Origin: an uncultured Prevotellaceae bacterium
GTDB lineage: Bacteria > Bacteroidota > Bacteroidia > Bacteroidales > Bacteroidaceae
Direction: 5' to 3'
NCBI GenBank assembly: GCA_902778535.1
Contig: CACYYG010000010.1
Span: 1 to 64,000 of the forward strand
DNA length: 64,000 bases
Shown here: in pieces, positions 1 through 7,966 of the stretch
Position numbering within the stretch: position 1 is the stretch's first letter
Layout: every line of letters starts with the position of its first letter
Notes under the pieces: model-generated
What the model was told of the DNA's origin: nothing
The model's database searches: none
The model's input: the letters and a program-made list of their open reading frames with translations, nothing else
Translations under genes and position numbers: made by a program

Positions 1-397
1 TTGATGTCGAAAATAAGCATTTCTTTCCTTTTTTGTTGCAAAGATATGCTTTTTCTCGAATATTGCAAAAGAAAATGCCAATTTTACGTAGCATTTCGCT
101 TAGTATATAATAATAGCAGACACCTCACCCGTCATACGACTGAAGGAAAACAACAAGTAGCTTTCCGCAGCGATTTGTTAATAAAAGAAAATTTTAGTAA
201 CCCACGTGGTTACTGTCAGTAACCCGCGTGGTTACAGGCAGTAACCCACGTGGTTACTGTTTTATCACAAAGCGCTATTTTGACCTGAACAACCTATAGA
301 GTTTCTTTCTGCCTGCAATGTCAATCAACGGCACCGCTCGGCTAATCCATCATCTGCTAAACAAATCGGCAGCTTATTGGAGAAGTTCTTTCTGTAA
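1..397. other. Gene-free left edge downstream of hypD
   Basis: No convincing gene is visible. A 73-codon open frame at the very start has no recognisable family and runs into the repeat, so I leave it out. The main content is the inverted ~150-bp repeat element (about 156-310). No clear intrinsic terminator for hypD is visible between 310 and 397. The glycyl-radical activating enzyme that HypD needs is not here; it could lie beyond the left edge. Confidence 0.6.
156..310 (-). repeat. ~150-bp element with three GTAACC palindromes, copy 1 (inverted)
   Basis: Three short inverted repeats of form GTAACC-N5-GGTTAC lie at 197-213, 219-235 and 241-257, exactly 22 bp apart, with loops CACGT, CGCGT and CACGT. 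The reverse complement of about 156-310 matches about 6761-6908 with only scattered differences. Similarity covers the three palindromes, roughly 50-60 bp on one side (containing CTCTATA, TTGTTCAGG, CGCTTTGTG) and about 35 bp on the other (ending GGAAAGCT). The copy is therefore a larger mobile or structured element, not a chance array. Confidence 0.85.
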
Positions 398-2839
398 TCA
401 GTATTCGTCGTTCTCCGTGCGGGCGATGATCTCGTTCTGCAGCTGCTCGGTCATGTCGTTGAAATAGTCGCTATAGCCGGCGACGCGCACCAACAGGTCG
501 CGGTACTCGTCGGGATGCTGCTGGGCATCGTGCAGGGTGGCGGTGTCGACGATGTTAAACTGGATGTGATGGCCGCCGAGCTTGAAATAAGTACGGATGA
601 GCGACGCCAGCTTCTTCTGGTCTTCCTCACGTTTCAGCAGGGCTGGCACGAAGCGCATGTTGAGCAGCGTGCCGCCGCTCTTCGTCTGGTCGAGCTTGCC
701 GAGCGACTTGATGACCGCCGTGGGACCGTGGGTGTCGCTGCCGTGAGCCGGCGAGGTGCCGTCGCTGATGGCGAAATGAGCCAGTCGGCCATTGGGTGTG
801 GCGCCGCAGACGGAGCCGAAGTAGTTGTGGCAGGTGGTCGAAAGCATGTTCAGGTGGGTCTCGCCGCCGCGGGTGTTCGGCCGTCCCTCGATGGCACGCA
901 CGAGGTCGTCGTACACACGCACGGCGATGTCGTCGGCATACGGGTTGTCGTTGCCGAAGAAGGGCGTGTGGTTGCGGATGTAGGCACGCATAGCCCCCCC
1001 TACGGCTCCCGAGGGGGCTTCTTTAGTGTCCCCCTCGGGGGACGAAGGGGGGGCTTCCCAGTTATTTCTGCACGCCTCCAGCATCTCATCCATGGTGTAG
1101 CGCTGATCTTCGAAGACGTGTTTCTTCAAGGCGGTGAAACAGTCGGTGATGGTGCCGAGACCGGTACATTGGATGTAGGTGGTGTTGTAGCGTGCGCCGC
1201 CGCTATAGTAATCCTTGCCTTTCTCTATGCAGTCGTCGATGTAGAGACTGAGGAACGTGGCGGGGGCATAGAGCGAGAACATGCGCTCGATGTAGTTGTT
1301 CACCGCAAGCTTCAGGTTGACGAAGTACACCATCTGACGGTGCCAGGCGTCGTAGAGTTCGTCGAAAGTCTGAAACGAGCGCGGGTCGCCAGTCTCCAAG
1401 CCGATGTGCTTTCCCGTCTCGGGGTCGATGCCGTTGTTCAGCGTAATCTCCAGAATCTTCGGCGTATTCAGGTAGCCCGTCAGCAGGTAGGCTTCCTTGC
1501 CGAAGGCACCCACCTCGATGCAGCCCGAGCAGCCGCCCTCGCGGGCGTCCTCGATGGTCTTTCCCTCGCGCACCAGTTCCTTGATGTAGGTGTCGGGATT
1601 GAAGATGCTGGGATAGCCGTGTCCCTGCTTAATGACCCTGATGCCTGCCAGCAGGAACTCATCGGGCGTGTTCTTCGCAATGTGGATGCTGAGCCCCGGC
1701 TGCAACTGGTGCAGCTCCTCTTGTATCTCCAGGATTATATACGACAGCTCGTTGGTGGCACTGTTGCCTTCACGGTCTACGCCGCCAATATTGATGTTCG
1801 TGAAATCGTTGTAGGTGCCGCTTTCCAAGGCGGTGACACCCACCTTCGGCGGTGCCGGCTGATTGTTGAACTTTATCCAGAGGCAGGAGAGCAACTCCTT
1901 GGCAGAGTCGCGCGTCAGCGTGCCTTCGGCAATGCCTTTCTGATAGAAGGGAAAAAGGTGCTGGTCGATGTGGCCGGGATTCATCGAGTCCCAGCCGTTC
2001 AGCTCTGTCACGGTGCCAAGATGCACAAACCAGTACATCTGAATAGCTTCCCAAAGGTCACGAGGCGCATGGGCCGGCACCCAGCGGCACACCTCCGCAA
2101 TTTTCTCTAACTCCTGTTTGCGCTGCTTGTCATGTTCTTCCGAGGCCATCCTTTCGGCCAGCTCAGCATGCCTTTCGGCAAAGAGAATAGCGGCATCGCA
2201 CGAAATCAGCATTGCCTCCAATTCCTGCTGCTTGTCGGTGGCCTCGGGGTCGTAGATAAAGTCCAGCTCACGCAAGCGCTTCTCAATGCGGGCTTTCACG
2301 TCAAGCAGACCCTCGCGATACATCTTGCCGTCCATCGCCGTATGACCGGCGGCGCGCTGCTCCATGAACTCGGTGAAAACACCGGCATGGTAGGCTTCCT
2401 CCCATTCTTTCGACACATGATTGAAGATGCGCTCACGCTGCGTCTTTCCCTTCCAATAGGGAATGACCACACGCTCGTAGGTGTCAATGTCGGCCTGCGA
2501 GATGTGATACGACTGCAACTCACGCGTGTCAAGCGTATGAAGGTCTTCCACCGAGTGGCATGTCAGCTCAGGAAACGTGGGCACAGCCTTCGGCTTCGGG
2601 CCGCGCTCGCCAACAATCAGCTCGTCGGGTCCAATATAGATTGTCTTCTTTTTACATATTTCATAGAAATTCTTGGCCCGGAGCACAGGCGTAGGCAATG
2701 TTCCATAGTGCTCCTTGTAGAACTCGGTCTCGATGAGCGCCCGCTCAATGGAGAGCGTTGTCGGCGTGTCGAGGCTCTGCTGGCGCAGACGACGTATGCG
2801 GTCGTTCATGCCGCCGTTGTTTTCTGGATTCTTCATCAT
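398..2839 (-). CDS. hypD: Trans-4-hydroxy-L-proline dehydratase, glycyl radical enzyme
   Basis: This pyruvate formate-lyase-family protein dehydrates trans-4-hydroxyproline to pyrroline-5-carboxylate in the cytoplasm under anoxia. The thiyl-radical Cys is C440 in GCSGCIEVG, with E442 forming the C-x-E motif, and the radical glycine is G788 in RVAGYSDYF. Residues I recall as HypD active-site positions are present at a constant +6 offset before the Cys: H166, D284, S340, D345, F346. After it the radical glycine and T668 are at about +23, which implies a net insertion of about 17 residues. That insertion is residues 596-616 (APPSSPEGDT to APSGAVGGA), encoded by a GC-rich palindromic repeat. The gene starts 6 bp after the RAYT stop and probably shares its promoter. 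No activating enzyme is in view. The start could also be M2 or M11. Confidence 0.85.
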   Translation of the reverse strand: MMKNPENNGGMNDRIRRLRQQSLDTPTTLSIERALIETEFYKEHYGTLPTPVLRAKNFYEICKKKTIYIGPDELIVGERGPKPKAVPTFPELTCHSVEDLHTLDTRELQSYHISQADIDTYERVVIPYWKGKTQRERIFNHVSKEWEEAYHAGVFTEFMEQRAAGHTAMDGKMYREGLLDVKARIEKRLRELDFIYDPEATDKQQELEAMLISCDAAILFAERHAELAERMASEEHDKQRKQELEKIAEVCRWVPAHAPRDLWEAIQMYWFVHLGTVTELNGWDSMNPGHIDQHLFPFYQKGIAEGTLTRDSAKELLSCLWIKFNNQPAPPKVGVTALESGTYNDFTNINIGGVDREGNSATNELSYIILEIQEELHQLQPGLSIHIAKNTPDEFLLAGIRVIKQGHGYPSIFNPDTYIKELVREGKTIEDAREGGCSGCIEVGAFGKEAYLLTGYLNTPKILEITLNNGIDPETGKHIGLETGDPRSFQTFDELYDAWHRQMVYFVNLKLAVNNYIERMFSLYAPATFLSLYIDDCIEKGKDYYSGGARYNTTYIQCTGLGTITDCFTALKKHVFEDQRYTMDEMLEACRNNWEAPPSSPEGDTKEAPSGAVGGAMRAYIRNHTPFFGNDNPYADDIAVRVYDDLVRAIEGRPNTRGGETHLNMLSTTCHNYFGSVCGATPNGRLAHFAISDGTSPAHGSDTHGPTAVIKSLGKLDQTKSGGTLLNMRFVPALLKREEDQKKLASLIRTYFKLGGHHIQFNIVDTATLHDAQQHPDEYRDLLVRVAGYSDYFNDMTEQLQNEIIARTENDEY
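992..1058 (-). repeat. In-frame GC-rich palindromic element inside hypD
   Basis: The segment contains nested inverted repeats (GTCCCCCTCGGGGGAC and the outer AGCCCCCC / GGGGGGCT arms). On the coding strand it reads as a peptide starting APPSSPEGDT and ending EAPSGAVGGA, between NNWE and MRAYIRNHTPFFGN. Other glycyl radical enzymes are shorter here. A related element, same orientation and frame, is in the MATE gene at 57980-58061. Confidence 0.85.
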
Positions 2840-2845
2840 GTGTTA

Positions 2846-3943
2846 TTACATCTGTTTTTGTTTTTCTGCACTTTCCCGGGCCATGCTTTCAGCCAGGGCA
2901 TTCAGTGCGGAACATTCATCGCGGGTGATGCGGCGCTCATGGGCGGTGCCGGTGGCAACGGTGAGCAGCAGCAGGTGACCGTCGGAACAGTGATCTATCA
3001 GCTCGCCGGGAGGTTTGTGATAGTCAGAGAATGGTTCGGCGCACAGCTGGATGCAGAAGAGTGCCTCGCGGAAAGCCTCGTCACGTACAAGCTTCTCGTA
3101 ATCGCTGATGAAAGGGCTGACGAGAACGGCTCCGCGGCGCGCTGCGAGGATGCATCCGTTCATATAGTCGCGGCGCTGCTCATCGTTGAAGTAACGGCGC
3201 ACATGCACCGCCACAAGGGGCGCATCCAGCAGCCGCACCTGACCGATGGCCGAGAAACTCCGTTGCCCAAAGCGCACGTCACGCTGGACGGCAAAGAGGT
3301 CACGATGCTGCCGGCGGAGCATGAGGCGACGCGGGTTGTCGCGGACATAGTCTATCATATTCTGCAGCTGGCCTTCGTGCATCAGCAGGCGGTCGTGATA
3401 GCCTTTCTCCCAAAGGGGGCGCAGGGGGGCGTTCTCTCTGGCTTTGCCCTCTTCGCGCGAATACGCGCTACACCCAACCTGGGGGGCAGAAGCATCCGGC
3501 TCAGCGGGCGTGGCTGCCAATGCTTGGCGGTCGGGTGCCCTGCATATTTGCGGGGCCGCCAGCGGTGCAATCCCGTTAAAAGCCTTGGTGCAGCCAATCA
3601 TAAACCCTCGTATGACATCTCCGAGCGCAATATCCATCTCCTTCCTGACGAAGAGAATGCCATGAAAGTGATCCGGCATCAATTGCCAGTCTATCAGGGT
3701 GATATCTCGCACACAGGGCTTCCCTGCCTTCATGCTCTTCTTCTCCGCCAGCTGGCGCTGGAGCACCGGAATCTGCTCCCAGCAGCGCAGCACCACGCAT
3801 CCTAAAGCTGTCGGCTCAATGGCCGCCTCGCTCAAGGAACCGCCCGTCAGCCTTCCTAACAGTGGCTGGCGACCTTCGGTGCAGAGGGTGATGAGATAGA
3901 TGCCTCGACCGTGGTAGTCGTGGTGCAGGCTACGCTTGTGCAT
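2846..3943 (-). CDS. REP-associated tyrosine transposase (RAYT, HUH type)
   Basis: The N-terminal half is a TnpA_REP / IS200-like single-strand endonuclease. It has the opening motif GRGIYLITLCTEGRQ, the metal-binding HUH motif as HFH in LMPDHFHGILF, then LWEKGYHDRLL and MIDYVRDNPRRL carrying the likely catalytic tyrosine. About 140 further residues resemble a Rossmann/DprA-like tail (GCILAARRGAVLVSPFIS, KPPGELIDHCSDGHLLLL) that I have seen in other Bacteroidetes RAYTs; that assignment is inference. The start is placed at the ATG at 3943; the frame extends to a TTG at 3988. RAYTs are known to act on REP-like hairpins, and GTAACC hairpin arrays lie on either side. No IS ends are visible, so it looks domesticated. 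Confidence 0.8.
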   Translation of the reverse strand: MHKRSLHHDYHGRGIYLITLCTEGRQPLLGRLTGGSLSEAAIEPTALGCVVLRCWEQIPVLQRQLAEKKSMKAGKPCVRDITLIDWQLMPDHFHGILFVRKEMDIALGDVIRGFMIGCTKAFNGIAPLAAPQICRAPDRQALAATPAEPDASAPQVGCSAYSREEGKARENAPLRPLWEKGYHDRLLMHEGQLQNMIDYVRDNPRRLMLRRQHRDLFAVQRDVRFGQRSFSAIGQVRLLDAPLVAVHVRRYFNDEQRRDYMNGCILAARRGAVLVSPFISDYEKLVRDEAFREALFCIQLCAEPFSDYHKPPGELIDHCSDGHLLLLTVATGTAHERRITRDECSALNALAESMARESAEKQKQM

Positions 3944-4044
3944 TGAGGACACTTCGCGGCTGTCGCGGGCTTTGGGGATGTAGTTCAATAGATGACGAGG
4001 ACGTATTTCATTCTCCTTTTCAGGGTTTTGTCATTTTGAGGTGA

Positions 4045-4052
4045 CAAAGATA
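4045..4052 (-). promoter_or_regulatory. Probable promoter -7 element of RAYT-hypD
   Basis: On the minus strand this reads TATCTTTG, a match to the Bacteroidetes -7 consensus TAnnTTTG. It lies about 100 nt upstream of the ATG used here. The upstream TTG is closer than usual, so only the -7 box is firm. Confidence 0.5.
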
Positions 4053-4131
4053 GCGAAAAAAAACAAGCGGCCATTCTTTTTCTCTAAAAAAATAAGACCA
4101 CTCCGAAAAATAAGTATGCTTTTTCGATGGA

Positions 4132-4156
4132 TTGCCGAAAGAAATTCGTAACTTTG
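4132..4156 (+). promoter_or_regulatory. Promoter of mdh
   Basis: TTG at 4132-4134 and TAACTTTG at 4149-4156 match the Bacteroidetes -33/-7 promoter with near-standard spacing. Together with the opposing -7 box at 4045-4052 this makes 3944-4208 a divergent promoter region. Confidence 0.65.
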
Positions 4157-4208
4157 CCCCACAATTAAACCACTTAAATTGTCAATCTAAAAAAAATCGT
4201 AAATCACT

Positions 4209-5201
4209 ATGGCTTTTTTAACAAACGACAAACTGGTCATCGTCGGCGCAGCCGGCATGATTGGTAGCAACATGGCTCAAAGTGCCCTGATGATGGGTCT
4301 CACCAGTAACCTGTGTCTCTATGACGTATTCTCACCCGAAGGCGTGGCAGAGGAAATGCGCCAGAGCGGCTTCGACGAGGCTACTATCACCGCCACCACC
4401 GATGCCGAGGAGGCATTCACCGGTGCCAAGTATATCATCTCTTCAGGCGGCGCACCCCGTAAGGAAGGCATGACACGTGAAGACCTGCTGGCCGGCAACT
4501 GCAAGATTGCCGAGGAGCTGGGCCAGAACATCAAGAAATTCTGCCCCGACGTGAAGCACGTCGTCATTATCTTCAACCCCGCCGACCTCACCGGCCTCGT
4601 CACCCTGCTCTACTCAGGCTTGAAGCCCGGACAGGTGACCACACTGGCAGGCCTCGACACCACCCGCCTGCAGAGCGCACTGGCCAAGAAGTTCAATGTG
4701 CTGCAGAGCGAGATCAAGGGCTGCGCCACCTACGGCGGACACGGCGAGCAGATGGCCGTCTTCGGCAGCCACGTCACCATCAAGGGCCGCAAGCTGACCG
4801 ACATCATCGGCACACCCGAGTTCCCCGCCGAGGAGTGGGAGCAGATGAAGACCGACGTCACCAAGGGCGGTGCCGCCATCATCAAGCTGCGCGGCCGCAG
4901 CTCGTTCCAGAGCCCGTCGTACCTCAGCGTCGAGATGATCCGTGCCGCCATGGGCGGTGAGCCGTTCCGCTTCCCCGTCGGAACTTATGTGAAGACCGAC
5001 AAGTACGACCACATCATGATGGCCATGAAGACCACGATGACCGCCGAGGGTGCCAAGTATGAGGTGCCTCAGGGCACAGCCGAGGAGAACGCCAAGCTCG
5101 ACCAGAGCTATGAGCACCTCTGCAAGATGCGCGACGAGCTGGTCACGCTGAACATCGTGCCGCCCATCAGCGAGTGGAACAAAATCAACCCGAACCTCTA
5201 A
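4209..5201 (+). CDS. mdh: Malate dehydrogenase (NAD)
   Basis: Interconverts malate and oxaloacetate with NAD(H) in the cytoplasm; in Bacteroidales it feeds the reductive fumarate/succinate branch. Visible landmarks are the Rossmann glycine motif GAAGMIG (residues 13-19), the mobile substrate loop GGAPRKEGMTRED with its arginines, FNPAD, the Asp/Arg pair in LDTTR, and the catalytic His in GGHGEQM. The 330-residue length suits the family. It has its own promoter and is followed by a 13-bp-stem hairpin at 5223-5263, so readthrough into the antiporter gene may be limited. Confidence 0.93.
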   Translation: MAFLTNDKLVIVGAAGMIGSNMAQSALMMGLTSNLCLYDVFSPEGVAEEMRQSGFDEATITATTDAEEAFTGAKYIISSGGAPRKEGMTREDLLAGNCKIAEELGQNIKKFCPDVKHVVIIFNPADLTGLVTLLYSGLKPGQVTTLAGLDTTRLQSALAKKFNVLQSEIKGCATYGGHGEQMAVFGSHVTIKGRKLTDIIGTPEFPAEEWEQMKTDVTKGGAAIIKLRGRSSFQSPSYLSVEMIRAAMGGEPFRFPVGTYVKTDKYDHIMMAMKTTMTAEGAKYEVPQGTAEENAKLDQSYEHLCKMRDELVTLNIVPPISEWNKINPNL

Positions 5202-5222
5202 TCGAGCGAGGGATTAAGTGTC

Positions 5223-5299
5223 AGGAGTTAGGAGTTGCTGCGCGATGCTCACTCCTAACTCCTAATCATTTACACCCAACTCAAAACACCCAACTGAAA
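5223..5299 (+). repeat. Heptad hairpin plus 14-mer tandem repeat before the antiporter start
   Basis: AGGAGTT is repeated twice at 5223-5236, and its inverted copy ACTCCTAACTCCT is at 5251-5263, giving a perfect 13-bp stem with a 15-nt loop. Immediately after comes a tandem 14-mer, ACACCCAACTCAAA then ACACCCAACTGAAA (5272-5299), ending 2 nt before the ATG at 5302. The repeat therefore forms the translation-initiation region of the next gene. Confidence 0.8.
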
Positions 5300-5301
5300 A
5301 G

Positions 5302-6237
5302 ATGTTGCTACAGATAGGAATGATTGTCGCTGGCGTGGTGCTGGTGCTGTGGGGTGCCGACCGCCTCACTGATGGTGCGGTGGCGTTGGCCGAACGAATG
5401 AAAATTTCTCAGATAGTCATCGGACTGACTATCGTTGCCGTAGGCACTTCGGCTCCTGAGTTCTGCGTCAGCCTGGTGTCGGCACTCAAGGGCACGGCCG
5501 ACCTGGCCGTAGGCAATGTCGTGGGCAGCAACATCTTCAACGCCATGCTCATCACGGGCGTGGCGGCCATGGTGGCACCAATGACCATACTGCCCTCCAC
5601 CGTGCGCAAGGACATCCCCATTGCCGTGGTGGCATCGCTGGCACTGACCATCATGGTGCTCACCGACGGCGACCTGTCGCGCCTCGACGCTGCCATGCTG
5701 CTGGTGGGCTTCATCGGCTTCATGTGGCTGACACTGCACGGAGCGAAGGACAAGGGCAGCGACGACACAGCGCCCTCGAAGACCCTCAGCGTGGGCCGCG
5801 CCCTGCTGATGCTCGTCGTGGGCCTGGCGTGTCTGGTGGCAGGGTCGAACATCTTCGTCGACGGCGCCACTGAGGTGGCTGCCCGTCTGGGCGTCAGCGA
5901 GGCCGTTATCGGCCTGACCGTGGTGGCCGGCGGCACATCGCTGCCCGAGCTGGCCACAAGCGTGGTGGCAGCACGCAAAGGCAACAGCGGCATCGCCATC
6001 GGCAATGTCCTGGGGTCGAATGTGATGAACATCCTGCTCATCCTGGGCGGCGCAGGCCTCATCTGTCCTATGACAGTCGTGGGCATCACCACCGTCGACT
6101 TCGCCGTGCTCACCGGCTCCATCCTCCTGTTGTGGCTCTTCGCCAACACCAAGCTCACCCTGGCCCGCTGGGAGGGCGTCGTGCTCACCGTCCTCTTCTT
6201 AGCCTACATGACCTGGCTCGTGGCTCAGGTGGTGTAA
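5302..6237 (+). CDS. Calcium/sodium antiporter (CaCA family, YrbG-like)
   Basis: Inner-membrane cation exchanger of the Ca/cation antiporter superfamily. The two alpha repeats are clear: the first has GTSAPEFCVS and VVGSNIFNAMLI, the second has GGTSLPELATS and VLGSNVMNILLI. These carry the conserved Glu and the GSN motif that coordinate the ion. The 311 residues form about ten hydrophobic segments with a short hydrophilic loop between the halves, which is normal for the family. Substrate preference cannot be read from sequence. Confidence 0.88.
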   Translation: MLLQIGMIVAGVVLVLWGADRLTDGAVALAERMKISQIVIGLTIVAVGTSAPEFCVSLVSALKGTADLAVGNVVGSNIFNAMLITGVAAMVAPMTILPSTVRKDIPIAVVASLALTIMVLTDGDLSRLDAAMLLVGFIGFMWLTLHGAKDKGSDDTAPSKTLSVGRALLMLVVGLACLVAGSNIFVDGATEVAARLGVSEAVIGLTVVAGGTSLPELATSVVAARKGNSGIAIGNVLGSNVMNILLILGGAGLICPMTVVGITTVDFAVLTGSILLLWLFANTKLTLARWEGVVLTVLFLAYMTWLVAQVV

Positions 6238-6279
6238 GAAAAAATAGAGGAAAAATGATTCCGTTACACAAAAAATGAT

Positions 6280-6287
6280 TACCTTTG
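6280..6287 (+). promoter_or_regulatory. Promoter -7 element of the MerR gene
   Basis: TACCTTTG matches TAnnTTTG and lies 26 nt before the ATG at 6314, implying a short leader. No convincing -33 TTG is visible. Confidence 0.55.
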
Positions 6288-6313
6288 CAACGTAAACCCT
6301 AAAAAGCGCGACA

Positions 6314-6664
6314 ATGGCACTGAACACGAACAAGAACCTGAAGCTCTACTATTCCATCAAGGAAGTGGCTGCAATGTTCGACCTCAACGAGAGCACGCTC
6401 CGTTACTGGGAGACCGAGTTCCCCTATCTGAAGCCGAAGACCACTGGCCCGAACAAGGTGCGCCAGTATTCGGAGAAGGATATTGAGCAGATTCGCCTCA
6501 TCCACAACCTGGTGAAGGTGCGTGGCTTCAAGATTGCCGCTGCGCGCAAGATGATCAATGCCAACCGCGACGGTGCCGACCGCAAGGCTGAGGTCATCAC
6601 CCGCCTCATCGACATCCGAACTGAGCTGCAGGCCATGAAGCATCAGCTCGACGGGCTGCAGTAG
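6314..6664 (+). CDS. MerR-family transcriptional regulator
   Basis: 116-residue DNA-binding protein. The MerR-type winged helix-turn-helix is at residues 8-75: YYSIKEVAAMFDLNESTLRYWE, then a wing and IEQIRLIHNLVKVRGFKIAAARKM. The remaining ~35 residues form a short helix suited to dimerisation. There is no cysteine-rich effector-binding domain, so a metal sensor is unlikely. Short MerR proteins of this kind are common next to housekeeping genes in Bacteroidetes. It has its own promoter and is followed directly by a strong terminator, so it is monocistronic. Target unknown. Confidence 0.85.
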   Translation: MALNTNKNLKLYYSIKEVAAMFDLNESTLRYWETEFPYLKPKTTGPNKVRQYSEKDIEQIRLIHNLVKVRGFKIAAARKMINANRDGADRKAEVITRLIDIRTELQAMKHQLDGLQ

Positions 6665-6687
6665 CAGAAACCTGGATAATAATGGCA

Positions 6688-6727
6688 GACAGCGACAGTG
6701 ACTTCGGCCACTGTCGCTGTCTTTTTT
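6688..6727 (+). terminator. Intrinsic terminator of the MerR gene
   Basis: A perfect 13-bp stem (GACAGCGACAGTG with CACTGTCGCTGTC) and an 8-nt loop are followed by seven T residues. Confidence 0.9.
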
Positions 6728-6760
6728 CTAATCAATATTTACTCAACATTAGTCAGACAG

Positions 6761-6908
6761 AAAAGAACTCTATATATTGTTCAGGCCAAAATAACGCTTT
6801 GTGACAAAACAGTAACCACGTGGGTTACTGCCTGTAACCACGCGGGTTACTGACAGTAACCACGTGGGTTACTAAAATTTTCTTTTGTTAACAAATAACT
6901 ACGGAAAG
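6761..6908 (+). repeat. ~150-bp element with three GTAACC palindromes, copy 2
   Basis: Hairpin units GTAACC-N5-GGTTAC lie at 6812-6828, 6834-6850 and 6856-6872, spaced exactly 22 bp. The flanks match the reverse complement of 156-310. The two copies are inverted relative to each other across about 6.5 kb that includes RAYT, hypD, mdh, the antiporter and the MerR gene. Most differences lie in the flanks rather than in the palindromes. Confidence 0.85.
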
Positions 6909-6939
6909 CTGAATAAATTGAATTCAGCTTTCCGTAGTT
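6897..6939 (-). terminator. 18-bp perfect hairpin after the pectinesterase gene
   Basis: The stem at 6897-6914 pairs perfectly with 6922-6939 across a 7-nt loop. It overlaps the end of the repeat element (shared GGAAAGCT) and lies 48 nt past the stop of the minus-strand operon. On the minus strand it is followed by ATTTGTT, a weak T tract, so terminator is the likely but not certain role. Confidence 0.5.
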
Positions 6940-6986
6940 ATAATTGACTCAACGTAGAGAAAGAAGTATTAACAATAAGATGAAAC

Positions 6987-7961
6987 CTACTCTGCAGGAT
7001 TCCACTGGTCGGTATGCATAAACACATTTTGCAGCGTCACTGCCTTCGCTTCCTTTTTCGTCAGCTGGCGGCTCCATGCTGCCCTCTTGTCAGTGGCAGC
7101 ACCTTCGCCGGTGTTTTCGAACTCGAGGTAACGAGCGGTCTGCTTGCGCTGCTCTTCCCAGTGATGCCAGCCTTCGGGACGTATCTGTGCGGGCAGCGAG
7201 CAATGCATGAACAGGGTGTAGCCGTAGTCACGCCAAGGGCGACCCAGGTAGACTTTCGTCACATCGGGTGCACAGCTGACGGTGCAGTTGTTGAATATGT
7301 ATCCATAGGTGATTTCCTGAGGCGTGGAGGCAGCGGTGATGTAGCTGTTGGCCTTGCAAAAAATGTCGCAATGCTCGAACCACGCCGTCGAGGGACCGAA
7401 AATGAAGTCGGTAGTGCCCTCGATGTAGCAGTCCTTGAAGAAGAGACGGGTGCCGGCCACACCTGTATAGATGGTGTCCTGATGGCCAAGGAAGCGGCAG
7501 TTGATGAACGTGAGGCGGTCGCCCTCGGTGTGCAGGGCTACTGCCTGACCCAGGCGTGCGGAGTTGTTCTCAATGGTGATATTCTTGAAAGTGATGTCGC
7601 TGCCTTCCACCTTGATGGTGTAGGTGCGGAAGGTGCCCATGCCGTTAGGCCGCTCAGGGGTGCGTATGTTGGCGTGGTCGTCGTAGGTGATGATGGTCTG
7701 GTCGCGGTCCTCGCCACAAATCTCGATGTTCTGCAGCCATGAGGGGATGATGAGCTTCTCTTTGTAGACGCCCTTCTTTACGAAGATGACCTTGTGGTAG
7801 TCCATGAAGGCACGGCACACCTCGATGGCTTCGTCAACTGTGCGAAACTGGCCGGTGCCGTCGCGAGCCACGACGAGCGTATCGGCATTGTCGTATGGCG
7901 ATGCGGCCTGCATGGCGGCAAAAGCCATCAGCATGAATAAGCTTGTCAGAAAATGTTTCAT
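6987..7961 (-). CDS. Secreted pectinesterase (CE8)
   Basis: Removes methyl esters from homogalacturonan. An N-terminal signal peptide (MKHFLTSLFMLMAFAAMQA) is followed by a right-handed beta-helix with the family motifs in order: GQAVAL, FLGHQDTIY, DFIFGPS and LGRPW. The two catalytic aspartates are those in GHQDT and DFIFG. The ATG at 7961 is the natural start; the frame extends upstream only to a TTG. It begins 5 bp after the nadE stop and ends the parA-to-nadE gene run, an odd setting for a pectinase. It fits with the other pectin-type enzymes at 45-57 kb. Confidence 0.9.
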   Translation of the reverse strand: MKHFLTSLFMLMAFAAMQAASPYDNADTLVVARDGTGQFRTVDEAIEVCRAFMDYHKVIFVKKGVYKEKLIIPSWLQNIEICGEDRDQTIITYDDHANIRTPERPNGMGTFRTYTIKVEGSDITFKNITIENNSARLGQAVALHTEGDRLTFINCRFLGHQDTIYTGVAGTRLFFKDCYIEGTTDFIFGPSTAWFEHCDIFCKANSYITAASTPQEITYGYIFNNCTVSCAPDVTKVYLGRPWRDYGYTLFMHCSLPAQIRPEGWHHWEEQRKQTARYLEFENTGEGAATDKRAAWSRQLTKKEAKAVTLQNVFMHTDQWNPAE

Positions 7962-7966
7962 ATCAA

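Noticed and set aside
1-222. 73-codon open frame at the left edge
   Set aside because: No recognisable family, no clear start context, and it runs into the repeat element.
197-257. Possible CRISPR array (22-bp periodic repeats)
   Set aside because: Spacers would be only about 5 bp, the units are palindromes, there are 3-4 copies per site, and no cas genes are present.
515-3805. Long open frames on the strand opposite hypD and RAYT
   Set aside because: They lie antisense to well-supported genes in GC-rich DNA and show no family motifs; similar antisense frames occur throughout the window.
5223-5263. Hairpin after mdh as a full intrinsic terminator
   Set aside because: The stem is good but no T tract follows; kept as a repeat with uncertain effect.
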